Virus record (IMG/VR): IMGVR_UViG_3300028920_000041
Coordinates: 56,931 to 120,930 of that record
Length of the DNA stretch: 64,000 nucleotides
Strand: one strand, 5' to 3'
DNA from: a virus
Positions within the stretch are counted from its first letter, which is position 1. Every line of letters starts with the position of its first letter. Position numbers and translations under genes: made by a program. Of this stretch, positions 1-8,816 are shown piece by piece. The notes beneath the pieces were generated by a model. It had not been told where the DNA came from, did not search any database, and worked only from the letters and a program-made list of their open reading frames with translations.

Positions 1-1
1 T

Positions 2-1669
2 AACATTAAGATCTTGAATTCCTCTGGTGTTGTAGAAACCAGTTCGTTTAGCTGGGACATCAGAGAGCCTTATATGATCGGTGACGATATCAACTTTGCT
101 CGTACCGATAGAAAACTCATCAAAGGCACTACCAACTACTATGATGCTGTTCCGACTTATGAGCGGCCTACAGCTATCGGTACTGACGTTGATGCAAACC
201 TGACAAACTTAGCAGGTAAGACAGCGGATGCTTTGACCACTGTCAGGAATGTTAAGCAGGAAGGTATCAAGCTTCGTCCATCGATTACCGATGGTGATGC
301 AACGCTAGCTATTGGTGATGAGACTTTCACCACAACGAACTATCACTTTACTTCAGACGATCTGAATTCGTTTATCACAATCAGTGGGTCAACGGATGCA
401 GACGGTACTTACCGTATTAAGACAGTAACAAGTGGTAACACACTTGAACTTGATGGACTCAATAGCGCCACAGCAGAGGGAACCATTACATGGGTCCTGG
501 AAGCAGATTTGAAGGGCGTTCTTTCTTCCAGGAAGTATGCAGACGCTGCCAATAGGATCGGTCTTCCTATTGCTGATAGCGGCGAGTATGACGAAACAAA
601 CTATGATGCTACTTACACCATGGTTGCCAATGGTGTTTCCGGTGGTGGGTCACCCCAAGAGGAAGATGGGGATGGGATTTATGGTCGTATGTTTGGTGAT
701 GAAAAAGATCCAAACAACACGACTTCAAATGAGGATACCAGGTTCTTTGTCCAGCTTGTTACCGGAGACAATGACGGGACAGCCGTAGACAGCTCGTTAG
801 AGGCTATCTCTGGTAGATCTGGTGCTGCAGCGTCGTTAGCGGGTAGCAATACCAATGTCTCTGGCCTTTCAGGCATGGTAACTGAGGACATTGGTCGATA
901 CATCTCCATTTGGAACCTTGCAGCCGATGAAGCAGGTCACTATCTCATTACTGCTGTGGTTTCTGCTACGGAAGTTACAGTAAGCCGTGGTTCTAGCTTC
1001 ACAGCAGATGCTTCCGGAGCTATCAACTGGCAGGTTTCTAGGCATCCCGATACTTGGGATTTCTATAACGGTGATAGGTACCGCAACGATCAACTTGATG
1101 AAGCGTGGGCAAGAACGCTTTTGGTTGGTGGTCTGGTTTCTGGTAGCGAAGTCACCGGCGCTATTGATGACTTGAGAGAGTTTGTTGGTGCTGCTGCTGG
1201 TGACACGACGCCAGGACTTACCAACACAGGTAACTACTACACGTTTTCAGATCTTGCTAATCCTGCAGATACGAGCCTTGAAGAAGCTGTCAACGTTATC
1301 AACCAAGAGATTGGGTCTAGAGACTACTCTGCAGGTGCTATTGCCAATGTTTCAGGCCTTGCAGACGGACAGGACATCACAGCCAGTATTGAGGCTATCG
1401 CGCTGGCTATCGGTGCTTCGTCTGTAACCAGAACCATTGAAAGGCTTGCTGCTGCTATCCCCAAAAACACAGCTTATACTATCCCGGTAACGTACACACT
1501 TGATGGGACAGGCAACGGTCGGAACCTTTGGGTTTTTGTCAGAGGGGTTCTGCAAGATCCTGGCACCAAAGCTGCTGGAGACAACTACGCTGAAACGTCT
1601 ACTACACAGCTTACGTTCTATAAGCTTGTTTCAAGTGGAGACCACATCAACTACTTCTTACTCCAGTAA
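2..1669 (+). CDS. Tail-fibre/decoration-like structural protein, 5' truncated by window edge
   Basis: The frame is open to the left edge, so the true start lies outside the window (the nearest in-window start is a weak TTG at 14). The product is rich in Thr, Ser, Gly and Asp with no cysteine seen, which is typical of phage beta-structured virion proteins. Two copies of a beta module that recurs across this genome are visible at about 300-500 (core DADGTYRIKTV) and 855-1035 (core EAGHYLITAVVSATEVTV). The C-terminus ends in a compact beta segment (GRNLWVFVRGVLQDPG). It heads a run of closely packed virion-type genes. The exact role (fibre, decoration or baseplate appendage) is inference. Confidence 0.6.
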   Translation, partial: NIKILNSSGVVETSSFSWDIREPYMIGDDINFARTDRKLIKGTTNYYDAVPTYERPTAIGTDVDANLTNLAGKTADALTTVRNVKQEGIKLRPSITDGDATLAIGDETFTTTNYHFTSDDLNSFITISGSTDADGTYRIKTVTSGNTLELDGLNSATAEGTITWVLEADLKGVLSSRKYADAANRIGLPIADSGEYDETNYDATYTMVANGVSGGGSPQEEDGDGIYGRMFGDEKDPNNTTSNEDTRFFVQLVTGDNDGTAVDSSLEAISGRSGAAASLAGSNTNVSGLSGMVTEDIGRYISIWNLAADEAGHYLITAVVSATEVTVSRGSSFTADASGAINWQVSRHPDTWDFYNGDRYRNDQLDEAWARTLLVGGLVSGSEVTGAIDDLREFVGAAAGDTTPGLTNTGNYYTFSDLANPADTSLEEAVNVINQEIGSRDYSAGAIANVSGLADGQDITASIEAIALAIGASSVTRTIERLAAAIPKNTAYTIPVTYTLDGTGNGRNLWVFVRGVLQDPGTKAAGDNYAETSTTQLTFYKLVSSGDHINYFLLQ

Positions 1670-1677
1670 TCAGTAAC

Positions 1678-1899
1678 ATGCTAAAAGCCAACCTCACCCT
1701 TAATCATTTGCTGGAAGATCACGAACTATATCCTCGCAACGGTTTGTGTAAGTCTGGTCATAAGGTTGAGGGTGAGGTTAGGTTCTTTTATATCTCTGGT
1801 GAAACCCTACCAAGCCATAGGTGGGGTGCTTACTGTGAAGGTTGTGTCAAAGCAGCGTTTGACTTGAACCATGCAAGGAAGACTAATGTCAACAGATGA
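1678..1899 (+). CDS. Small Cys/His protein, unknown
   Basis: A 73-residue product with paired metal-ligand candidates: CKSGHK near residue 24 and CEGC near residue 55, resembling a short zinc-binding fold. It starts 9 bases after the upstream stop and overlaps the next gene's start by 14 bases, consistent with one transcript. No Shine-Dalgarno is obvious before the ATG. I do not recognise a family; a structural-zinc accessory protein is the most that can be said. Confidence 0.5.
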   Translation: MLKANLTLNHLLEDHELYPRNGLCKSGHKVEGEVRFFYISGETLPSHRWGAYCEGCVKAAFDLNHARKTNVNR

Positions 1900-2422
1900 A
1901 GTGTCAACAGCTCAAAAGAGGCATGGTACGCTAAGAGAAAACATCGCTAGGCTTAGAGTAGAGCTTCGTTCTTTGCTCGAAATGGGTGCTGGTATAGGGG
2001 ACTTTGAAGTTATCTTGTTTCGGTTGTTGAAAGAGTTTGAGACGAGTAGGATAAGAGCAGAAGCAGCACATAGAGATCTAGAGAAGAAACTAGCTTATGT
2101 GGAAGCAGATATTCGCGCTGCATCGGCTTACAGTGAATCTTTGATTACACTTGTCGAAGGCTATCGCAGCGAAGCCAAACAAAAGCAAGAAAAAGTGGAG
2201 TATAAGCTTACAGAAGATGTTATTCAGAATGTTTGTGCTTGTGGTTGTACGGACGAAGAGGACGAAAAAGAGTGTAAATGTTCTTGTCATCAAGGGACTC
2301 CTTGTGATGTTCCATGGTGTGTACCTTGCAGGGAGATAGAAGGTGTGAAGCCAACACCACATCCACATGCTAGAAACAAAACTACGCCACTCCATGGATC
2401 TGCCCGGCCCGGAACACAGTAA
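1886..2422 (+). CDS. Coiled-coil protein with Cys-rich tail, unknown
   Basis: The ATG at 1886 is chosen because GGAAGA lies just upstream; an in-frame ATG at 1871 has no such site. Residues about 5-110 are a charged helical stretch with heptad-like spacing (likely coiled coil). They are followed by a cysteine cluster (CACGC, CKCSCH, CDVPWCVPC) that could bind metal, and then a polar His/Pro tail. The stop overlaps the next ATG (AATGA), so translation is probably coupled. Family unknown. Confidence 0.6.
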   Translation: MSTDEVSTAQKRHGTLRENIARLRVELRSLLEMGAGIGDFEVILFRLLKEFETSRIRAEAAHRDLEKKLAYVEADIRAASAYSESLITLVEGYRSEAKQKQEKVEYKLTEDVIQNVCACGCTDEEDEKECKCSCHQGTPCDVPWCVPCREIEGVKPTPHPHARNKTTPLHGSARPGTQ

Positions 2423-3147
2423 TGACAGGTCTTCGTAAAGCAGACTTTGTTGATGTTGAGATTGTGGACCAAGAAGAGCTTGGTTCTGATGGCTCTTTGT
2501 CCATATTCACCGGAGCTACTGTTACTTCGTGTACGTCTTCAACAAAGAGGGTTGTCTGTTCAGGAACCCTCTTCATAAACGGTGATACAGATGAAACACT
2601 GGAGCCAAAAGACGTTGTCACAATAGCAGGATCTACAGCCGCAGATGGAACGTACACAGTAGACTCTATTGTCAGTGATACTGAATTTGATGTAGTTGAA
2701 GCTATATCAGACTCTACAGGCGGAACGCTAAGCGCGGTTCACCCTCCAGGAGCTAGGAAAGTAGGATTTGATTCAACAGGCCTTACACATACAACAGCAG
2801 ACAATTTACAAGATGCAATAGAAGATCTAGACGGGGCAATTTCTGATGGGGGTATAACAGAAGCCCAACACGAAGCTCTTGATACCCTAACCCATGATCT
2901 GACAGAGAGCCACACGGTTACTATTACTAAAGCGTCTGGTAAGGTATCTCAAGTACTAGCTGAAGTCACTCCAGGCGGTACGGATATTAGGAAGGTAGAT
3001 ATACTGACTAGAACGGGCGGTAAAGTGAATACTCTTCGAGTCACACAGTATGCAGCAAATGGAACGACTATAGAAAGACAACTTGATTTAACTCTCAATC
3101 GAACGGACGGTAAAGTAACGTCTATCACCGTAGTAAGGACTGTGTGA
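2422..3147 (+). CDS. Virion structural protein with recurring beta module
   Basis: A 241-residue Thr/Asp/Gly-rich product. Residues about 48-105 form one copy of the phage's recurring beta module (core AADGTYTVDSIVSDTEFDV). The middle (FDSTGLTHTTADNLQDAIEDLD) is the short helix-capped segment common in phage fibre proteins. The C-terminal third is a run of repeated beta hairpins carrying R/K-x-x-GK-V-x-x-L/I-x-V patterns (KASGKVSQV, RTGGKVNTL, RTDGKVTSI), suggesting a small beta-solenoid. It probably forms part of a fibre or collar with its neighbours; the exact location is unknown. Confidence 0.6.
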   Translation: MTGLRKADFVDVEIVDQEELGSDGSLSIFTGATVTSCTSSTKRVVCSGTLFINGDTDETLEPKDVVTIAGSTAADGTYTVDSIVSDTEFDVVEAISDSTGGTLSAVHPPGARKVGFDSTGLTHTTADNLQDAIEDLDGAISDGGITEAQHEALDTLTHDLTESHTVTITKASGKVSQVLAEVTPGGTDIRKVDILTRTGGKVNTLRVTQYAANGTTIERQLDLTLNRTDGKVTSITVVRTV

Positions 3148-3148
3148 T

Positions 3149-3778
3149 ATGTTCTTTATTGTCGAAGTAGACAATGACGGGTTCCAGATACTGGACGTAA
3201 ACGGCAACCCAATCATCTCTAAAGATAGGGGTGACGGAGATAGGTTAGGCGTTGATGCTACTATTGCTCCAGGCCAATCAATCAGTTTAGAGCCTGTCTC
3301 ATCTAACGTAAGCCAGTCCTTTAGGGAATACTGTGAGAATGGTGGTTCTGAAGATCTAAGGGTTGATGGGAGTAGCTCTGCTGTTGATTTTGTGGTTAAT
3401 GCTGACGCTACCGATGATATTCGTATAAGTGAAATTCGTTTTTTGTTAACTATAACCAATTTCAGAGAGAATGGATCTATGTTTGGACAAGATCCAGAGC
3501 TTACCAATGGTATCCTCTTGTCTATTAGGTCGAATAGCATTGATAAAGACTTAATCAATATTACGCTATCGGAGCATTTTAGAGAGTTATTTAGTCATTC
3601 AGGAACAACGGTAGATCGTAGCGGCAATAATGATGTGGTTAGTGCTGGTATTTATTTTGGTGGTGCTGTTTCTCTTGTCGGAGGGAGCAGTGATTATGTC
3701 AGAGTTAGAGTTAGAGATGATCTGACTGATAATGAGTATAAGTATTTTACATGCACAGTCACAGGAATCAAAGGTTAG
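3149..3778 (+). CDS. Virion protein, first of three with a shared C-terminal domain
   Basis: A 209-residue product starting one base after the upstream stop. Its C-terminal about 130 residues contain landmarks that recur in the next structural genes: ELTNGILLSI, a hydrophobic strand pair, a G-S-S-D-Y-V stretch and RDDLTDNEYKYF near the end. The gene at 3782-5020 has ELTNGVKVEV and QDDLSGLTAFD at matching places, and that at 5406-6425 has VRDDLSSITEARAY. This points to tandem duplication of a beta-sandwich domain. The role in the particle is not identifiable. Confidence 0.6.
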   Translation: MFFIVEVDNDGFQILDVNGNPIISKDRGDGDRLGVDATIAPGQSISLEPVSSNVSQSFREYCENGGSEDLRVDGSSSAVDFVVNADATDDIRISEIRFLLTITNFRENGSMFGQDPELTNGILLSIRSNSIDKDLINITLSEHFRELFSHSGTTVDRSGNNDVVSAGIYFGGAVSLVGGSSDYVRVRVRDDLTDNEYKYFTCTVTGIKG

Positions 3779-3781
3779 ACT

Positions 3782-5020
3782 ATGCCGGTCACTACTGAAG
3801 AGTCTAAGGGCTTAAATGCTTCTGACGAAGAGACTCCTTTACGGATAGATGTTAACAACCGTTTGTTGGTTTCTACACAAGATGAACTTCATCCTGGTTT
3901 TCTTGCTGTAAAGACAACTGCTGCAGCTTTACCCGCTTGCATTACTTCTACAGGGACAGCGCCTTTTGCTATTGGTGGCGAGACGCTCAATATCAAGGTC
4001 AACGGGGTGGCGCAGTCCGTAACGTTTTCGACGACGCCTGCCACGGCCGGAACGTCAACATCTGACTACGACCCAGCCACCTCGAATGCGTCGAAGAACA
4101 AGTTCAAGATCAGCATTGATGGTGGGGCTTCTACAGAAATTGAAATTAGTAAGAGTCTGACAAGTGGTGTGGCTATAGCCGCTGATATTGAGGATGAAAT
4201 TCAGTCTGAGGTACCTAACGGTGGTAGCGCAACGTGTGACTATGATTCATCTGCTCCGGGTAAATATCGTGTTACAAGCGGTACCACAGGATCTAGTTCT
4301 AGTGTAGTTATTGTTGATTCTGGTAAGAGCAATATGGCTGCTATCTTAAAAATGGGAGTAGTCAATGGAGGACTTGAGATTGTAGGCACAGATGCTAACT
4401 CGTATAGTGTTTATGATGTTGTTGAAGAGCTAAACTCTCAGCTTTCAGATATTAGTGCATATGTTATTGATGGTGATGTTGCAATAAAAACACTAGATAT
4501 AGGGGCTTCTACAACCTTAGAAGTGACCGGAGGGGCAGCCAATACAGATCTAGGATTCACGACAGACGAAGTAACAGGCTCTGCACCTTCCGGAGCAACA
4601 GATTTAGCTGTAGATGGCAGTTCAGTACCTGTGGTTTTTAGAGTACCGCTTCATTCTCAGTACAAGTACGTTGTTACAAGGATCGTTTATGCTATCCGTG
4701 ATGCCTCTGCTTCCAACAATACATTTGGAGGACTCGCAGAGCTAACAAATGGAGTCAAGGTGGAGGTTGAAAACTACAGTGAGCCATTACACGAATGGTT
4801 TATCGTTAAGACGAATTCAGAGTTACTCTCTCGGGCTGGTAGAGGTCAGCTCATAATCAGTGCATACGCTACAGACGATCTTGTGTATGCTGATTTTGTT
4901 CTGAGCCCCGGTATTGTTTTAAGACCCGGAAGCTCTGACACTGTGCAGTTTACAGTTCAAGATGATCTGTCCGGTCTTACAGCGTTCGATATATTGGCAG
5001 AAGGATACTTGTATACATGA
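3782..5020 (+). CDS. Virion protein with inserted beta domain and shared C-terminal domain
   Basis: A 412-residue product. An N-terminal segment of about 40 residues is followed by a domain of the 'basic beta fold inserted in phage proteins' type (ETLNIKVNGVAQSVTF, later LEVTGGAANTDLGF), the kind often inserted in sheath and fibre proteins. The last about 140 residues match the C-terminal domain of the preceding protein (ELTNG, QDDLS). Bases about 3970-4120, coding the first part of the inserted domain, are clearly richer in G and C than the rest of the gene, suggesting a recently acquired segment. The role is inferred only from composition and context. Confidence 0.6.
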   Translation: MPVTTEESKGLNASDEETPLRIDVNNRLLVSTQDELHPGFLAVKTTAAALPACITSTGTAPFAIGGETLNIKVNGVAQSVTFSTTPATAGTSTSDYDPATSNASKNKFKISIDGGASTEIEISKSLTSGVAIAADIEDEIQSEVPNGGSATCDYDSSAPGKYRVTSGTTGSSSSVVIVDSGKSNMAAILKMGVVNGGLEIVGTDANSYSVYDVVEELNSQLSDISAYVIDGDVAIKTLDIGASTTLEVTGGAANTDLGFTTDEVTGSAPSGATDLAVDGSSVPVVFRVPLHSQYKYVVTRIVYAIRDASASNNTFGGLAELTNGVKVEVENYSEPLHEWFIVKTNSELLSRAGRGQLIISAYATDDLVYADFVLSPGIVLRPGSSDTVQFTVQDDLSGLTAFDILAEGYLYT

Positions 5021-5415
5021 GAATTTGTGCTGAATGTGCAGCTTGTTGTCGGTCCCTTATAGTTGAAGAACTTTCTAAGCCAACTAATACGAAGTGTAGG
5101 TTCCAAGACATTGGATGTTTGGTTTACCACAATAGGCCTAAGTCTTGTAGAGGCTTCGATTGTGCTTGGAAGATTAATATGATCGGGTTTGAGTCAGAGA
5201 GCATGAGACCTGATAGGTGTGGTATTGTAGCAACTCCTTGCTCTACAGATCATGGTACTGGGTTAGCTCTTTTCGAAGTATGGTTAGATGCTGCTATAGA
5301 CAGTCGTATACAAGACATCATCATAAAGTACAACAAAAGATATCCTATCATGATAGTTCCTCCAAGTGGCAATAAAGGTAACCTCTTCGATATACATGGT
5401 GCACTATGCGAGTAG
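5017..5415 (+). CDS. YkgJ-type cysteine-cluster protein
   Basis: 132 residues with the layout of the YkgJ/UPF0153 cysteine-cluster family: Cys4, Cys7, Cys10 and Cys11 at the N-terminus (CAECAACC), Cys27, Cys34 (CLVYHNRP), Cys44 and Cys49 (RPKSCRGFDC). Family members are thought to bind zinc or an iron-sulfur cluster; no biochemical role is settled. The start overlaps the upstream stop (ATGA) and its end overlaps the next gene by 10 bases, so it is co-translated with virion genes, an unusual setting for this family. It may help fold, modify or mature a neighbouring protein, but that is inference. Confidence 0.7.
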   Translation: MRICAECAACCRSLIVEELSKPTNTKCRFQDIGCLVYHNRPKSCRGFDCAWKINMIGFESESMRPDRCGIVATPCSTDHGTGLALFEVWLDAAIDSRIQDIIIKYNKRYPIMIVPPSGNKGNLFDIHGALCE

Positions 5416-6425
5416 TAGAGCTTCCAGCAATACGATCTATAGATGGTGTTCCTGTTTCTGCAAAGAGGATTCTTAAACCGGGTCAAGTATCTTTTAAGAG
5501 ACATGACAACAATACAGAGCAGATGAATGTTAATGGAGAGTCTTCTGGTACGGCTCTTGTTGTTTGGAATGGAACCGGAGTAGGCGATACGGGAGGAGAT
5601 TGGTCTGTATCAGGAGTAGGTTCTGAAACTTCAGGATCTATGTATTCAGGTACAAATGGATGGGATACCGGAGTCACGTCTTCTGGCAACAATACAACGC
5701 TTGACAATGGGTCTATGATTGATGTTGATGGCACCTATGATGAATTGAAGTTTTGGTTACAGCCGAAAGCGTATCCTGCAGGATCTAGGTTAAGAGTTGT
5801 GTGGTTGGATTCTAGCAATACAGCTATCGGACGCAGTATTCTAGTATCTAATTACACTGAAGACATGGATCTAGACACTTGGCAACAGATAGCTATACCT
5901 ATCAGTGATTTCAACTTGACGGGAAATGTTCAGAAGCTTCGTTTTATGTACATGAATGCCAGTGGACAGCAGTACTATCTAGATGACATAGATCTAGTCC
6001 ATTCAGGTGGTGGAGGCCCTTATAGATTTCAAGTTGAGGCACCGGACGCTAACACTAGATACCATCTTTCTATGCTCGTGTTGATGATAGCAGGGCCGGG
6101 GTCTTCGTGGAGTCCGTCCACATTTGCAAACATATCTGCGCTTTCAAAAGGGCTATTGTTAAGGCAAAGAAGAAAGTCAGATGGTGAGATCTTGTGGAAG
6201 AGAAACAGTAAAGACAACCTAGCTCTGTTTGGTAGGTACCATCCTCAAGATGATATCACTTACTCAGATGGTACACTTCAGTTAGGTTTTATGATGAAAC
6301 CAGGTAGGGCAGATGTTCTTATTACATATGATGAGATACTAGAGTTTGTTGTCAGAGATGATCTAAGTAGCATAACAGAGGCAAGAGCTTATGCAGAATT
6401 TGGTATAGAAGAGGCTTCATCATGA
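5406..6425 (+). CDS. Virion protein with carbohydrate-binding-like domain
   Basis: 339 residues. Residues about 50-200 look like a jelly-roll carbohydrate-binding module (YDELKFWLQPKAYPAG, TWQQIAIPISDFNL, YYLDDIDLVHSGG; the 'LDDI/DLV' ending is typical of such modules). The remainder (about 205-339) is the C-terminal domain shared with the proteins at 3149 and 3782, including VRDDLSSITEARAYAE. It overlaps the upstream gene by 10 bases and ends in an ATGA overlap with the next. It could decorate the particle and bind host surface glycans; that is inference from the fold resemblance. Confidence 0.6.
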   Translation: MRVVELPAIRSIDGVPVSAKRILKPGQVSFKRHDNNTEQMNVNGESSGTALVVWNGTGVGDTGGDWSVSGVGSETSGSMYSGTNGWDTGVTSSGNNTTLDNGSMIDVDGTYDELKFWLQPKAYPAGSRLRVVWLDSSNTAIGRSILVSNYTEDMDLDTWQQIAIPISDFNLTGNVQKLRFMYMNASGQQYYLDDIDLVHSGGGGPYRFQVEAPDANTRYHLSMLVLMIAGPGSSWSPSTFANISALSKGLLLRQRRKSDGEILWKRNSKDNLALFGRYHPQDDITYSDGTLQLGFMMKPGRADVLITYDEILEFVVRDDLSSITEARAYAEFGIEEASS

Positions 6426-7141
6426 GTGTTAATCTGAAGAGACCCTTAGAGACATCAGACCGTAAGCAGTACATTAGATCTTCAGCGTACACTCTTGGTA
6501 CACGTCTTTACATAGCCGGGTGTGGAGATCACAGAACCAATGGTACAGGTAAGGGGTCTCGGTTTGAAAAGGAACACAGTTCGTCAGGACTTTCTTCTTG
6601 GTATCCTTTTCAATTTAACGATTGGGTGGAATTAGGTGGCGGTGGGATGTGGTATAAGAATGCTGTTTACGGTGACTATGTCACATTCAGAATGTACGCA
6701 CCAGCTACAGAGATAGTTGAAAACGCGGGTAACGGAAACTGTAATGTGCACGCTTCTGGGATCTTAATCCCTGCTAGTGATGATGGCTCACATGATGTGG
6801 ACTTGACAACAGCGGACAAAGCGATTCCTTTGATTACATCCGGTGGATTCTGGGACTGGAGCTATCCGGATACAGGCCTAGGATCTTGTACTCCAGCACC
6901 TTCAGGGACTGGTAACTGCAATTTGGTGCCTGCCGAGGTTGCTATACACACCTACGTTGCCGATGTTGGGATCTTAGGTGATGGTTACTTGAATGTCACT
7001 TTCCCTGGAGTAGACCCAACACGGTTTTTACCGCATTGGAAGATGGCTTGTAGGATCTATAATACAGATGGCTCTCACACTATACAGCTCACATGGGAAC
7101 TTGAGGTAGCTCGAATGAGCGGAGTTATAGACTACTCATGA
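6422..7141 (+). CDS. Putative virion protein, unknown
   Basis: 239 residues, soluble, Gly/Thr-rich with many aromatic residues and predicted beta content. It does not show the C-terminal domain of its three upstream neighbours. Several cysteines (NGNCNVHAS, GLGSCTPAPSGTGNCN) are spaced as if paired. It is coupled at both ends by ATGA overlaps (6422 and 7138). Probably a surface or fibre-associated protein on context alone; no family recognised. Confidence 0.5.
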   Translation: MSVNLKRPLETSDRKQYIRSSAYTLGTRLYIAGCGDHRTNGTGKGSRFEKEHSSSGLSSWYPFQFNDWVELGGGGMWYKNAVYGDYVTFRMYAPATEIVENAGNGNCNVHASGILIPASDDGSHDVDLTTADKAIPLITSGGFWDWSYPDTGLGSCTPAPSGTGNCNLVPAEVAIHTYVADVGILGDGYLNVTFPGVDPTRFLPHWKMACRIYNTDGSHTIQLTWELEVARMSGVIDYS

Positions 7142-7215
7142 GTACAACAGACACAATAGTCATTATTAGTCTGTTTGTGCTGTTTCTGGCTCTAGTTATC
7201 ACAACGGTAAGATAA
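7138..7215 (+). CDS. 25-residue single-span membrane peptide
   Basis: A very short gene, ATG to TAA, coding a 25-residue peptide: polar N-terminus MSTTD, then about 17 hydrophobic residues (IVIISLFVLFLALVITT), then Val-Arg. It sits exactly between two coupled genes: ATGA overlap with the upstream stop and TAATG overlap with the downstream start. That precise spacing is the main evidence that it is translated. It could be a small membrane regulator or a pinholin-like peptide; no function can be assigned. Confidence 0.5.
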   Translation: MSTTDTIVIISLFVLFLALVITTVR

Positions 7216-7538
7216 TGGACTACGGACCTATTTTAGACTGGTGGATCTTGCCTCACTTTTGTTTCTTTCTGTTCTTGGCATCTTCTATCCATGCAAAGTG
7301 GGAACCTGTGTGGTGGGAACACATAATTCTCTGTGTTATGCTTTCTATTGCGTGGGAAGTGCCAGAGTATTTTTTGCAGAGAAAGTACATAGAGACATGG
7401 GTTGTGGTAGAACACCCTGTCAACTCATGGGTGATAGATCCTATTTCTAATGGTGCAGGTTGGTTCGTCGGTACTCTCATTGGTGCGTGGTCCAAATCTC
7501 GTAAGAGGTATTCACCTAGCAACAGGCACCTAAAATGA
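7215..7538 (+). CDS. Small integral membrane protein
   Basis: 107 residues with about three hydrophobic segments (residues about 8-25, 33-48 and 75-92), a WEVPEYF motif after the second and HPVNSWVIDPISNGAGWFVG before the last. The conserved-looking Asp-Pro-Ile-Ser-Asn-Gly turn between helices resembles polytopic VanZ/DUF2585-like membrane proteins, but I cannot place it firmly. The basic C-terminus is probably cytoplasmic. Coupled to both neighbours by overlaps. Membrane location is well supported; function unknown. Confidence 0.55.
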   Translation: MDYGPILDWWILPHFCFFLFLASSIHAKWEPVWWEHIILCVMLSIAWEVPEYFLQRKYIETWVVVEHPVNSWVIDPISNGAGWFVGTLIGAWSKSRKRYSPSNRHLK

Positions 7539-8071
7539 CCCATAGAGGCAGGGGTCCTATAGACATCACGATAGGGTTCTCAACGACTAACAAATTTATG
7601 TCAAGGGTGATCCGGTTTGTCACAAGAGCACCTTGTAGTCATGCTTGGATTTCTTTCTATGATGCTACGCTTGGTATGAAGATGGTAATGCAGGCGGAAT
7701 GGTGGGGGTTTGAACTCAGGCCTTGGAAGAGATGGCAAAAAGAAAACACTCTAGTAGCAGAATTTGGCGTTTATGGAGGTGGCTACTACTCAAGTCTTAC
7801 AGACTTAGCGAAATGGCTTGGATCTCGATACGATTTTAAAAGCGCTCTATTGGTTGGTGTTTCTAGCTGGTTCAAGTATTGGTTTAAGTCAAAATTCAGC
7901 ATCCGGCCAAGTAGAACACCACACAAGCTCATGTGTGCAGAGTCCGTAGTTCGCTTTTTACAGAGTAACGATTGCTCCGCTGTCTATGACTTAGATCCTG
8001 AGACCACTTCTCCAGGCGAGCTATTAAAGGTGCTTTCATCATCAAAGAAGTTTCTAACAAGAGGCCAATAA
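7535..8071 (+). CDS. Permuted papain-like (YiiX/NlpC-P60 type) hydrolase
   Basis: 178 residues with the order of a permuted NlpC/P60 (YiiX/YebB-like) enzyme: a His in CSHAWISF (His36) early, and the candidate nucleophile Cys134 in MCAESVVRFL near the C-terminus. The early Ile-Gly-Phe-Ser start and the His-then-Cys order match that class, whose members cleave peptide or amide bonds, often in cell wall or lipids. It lies between membrane-protein genes and could act in cell-wall opening during infection or lysis. The fold assignment is fairly good; the substrate is unknown. Confidence 0.6.
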   Translation: MTHRGRGPIDITIGFSTTNKFMSRVIRFVTRAPCSHAWISFYDATLGMKMVMQAEWWGFELRPWKRWQKENTLVAEFGVYGGGYYSSLTDLAKWLGSRYDFKSALLVGVSSWFKYWFKSKFSIRPSRTPHKLMCAESVVRFLQSNDCSAVYDLDPETTSPGELLKVLSSSKKFLTRGQ

Positions 8072-8740
8072 GTGCCTACGCTAGAGGACAAGTTCGATCT
8101 AGGTAAGACAATAGGGTCTATTGAATCCAGTGTTGGTTCAATTCAAAACACTGTTGATAAAGTCAACCTCAAGGTTGATTCACTAGGCGACAAACTCAGT
8201 CACTTGAACCATACCACAGTCAAGAAAAATGAATGCTCAGAGGGTTGCGGCAAAGTAGAGAGAAAGGTTGATTCTGTACGTCAAGAGCTTGTAGGGATCA
8301 GACAAGACCTTGCAAAGAAGCAAACACGTAAGGAAGTCCCAACACTCAATTCATTTGCAGATGACACGAAACGATTTAGGGTAAGCTCTGTTATAAGTCC
8401 TGTTGCTATAGAGGAAGAAAAACCTTCTAAGAGGAACATCCTTCAGAGAGTGAAAGATAATGCTGTAGCGATAACAGCGATCATAGGATTCTTGACACTT
8501 GTTGGTGCTGGGTTCTTAAACCTAGCTCGATTCGTTGTCAGAGTAGAAACTGTGTTAGAAGAAAACAAGCAAGCCACAAAAGCACAGACAAAGAAGCTTG
8601 AAAAAGAGATCCGACGTATTGACGAATCCAAGCCCCGTATCGTCTACCTGCCGGCCAGGCCAGATGCGCGAGTCAAGCCAAGACCTGCCCGGCCAAGGCC
8701 TCGGCGCAGTCGTCGGACAAGCCGCCCCACGCCTCCCTGA
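8072..8740 (+). CDS. Membrane-anchored coiled-coil protein, GTG start
   Basis: The GTG at 8072 directly follows the TAA of the upstream gene. Of 222 residues, about 1-90 form heptad-rich helices (IGSIESSVGSIQNTVDKV and onward). One transmembrane helix lies at about 130-152 (VAITAIIGFLTLVGAGFLNL), then a short charged helix, and finally an Arg/Pro-rich tail (PARPRPRRSRRTSRP). The last 110 bases are much richer in GC than the rest. The topology recalls phage spanin- or holin-associated proteins or cell-envelope tethers; no family is recognised. Confidence 0.55.
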   Translation: MPTLEDKFDLGKTIGSIESSVGSIQNTVDKVNLKVDSLGDKLSHLNHTTVKKNECSEGCGKVERKVDSVRQELVGIRQDLAKKQTRKEVPTLNSFADDTKRFRVSSVISPVAIEEEKPSKRNILQRVKDNAVAITAIIGFLTLVGAGFLNLARFVVRVETVLEENKQATKAQTKKLEKEIRRIDESKPRIVYLPARPDARVKPRPARPRPRRSRRTSRPTPP

Positions 8741-8816
8741 ATCGCGGTTAGGGACATCTGACCCATAGGACTGCGGCCAAGCCCAAACTCAGCACACAGA
8801 GGCTCTGAACCCTCCC

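Noticed and set aside
3088-3558. A 156-codon minus-strand open frame
   Set aside because: Sits across two well-supported + strand structural genes and has no ribosome site.
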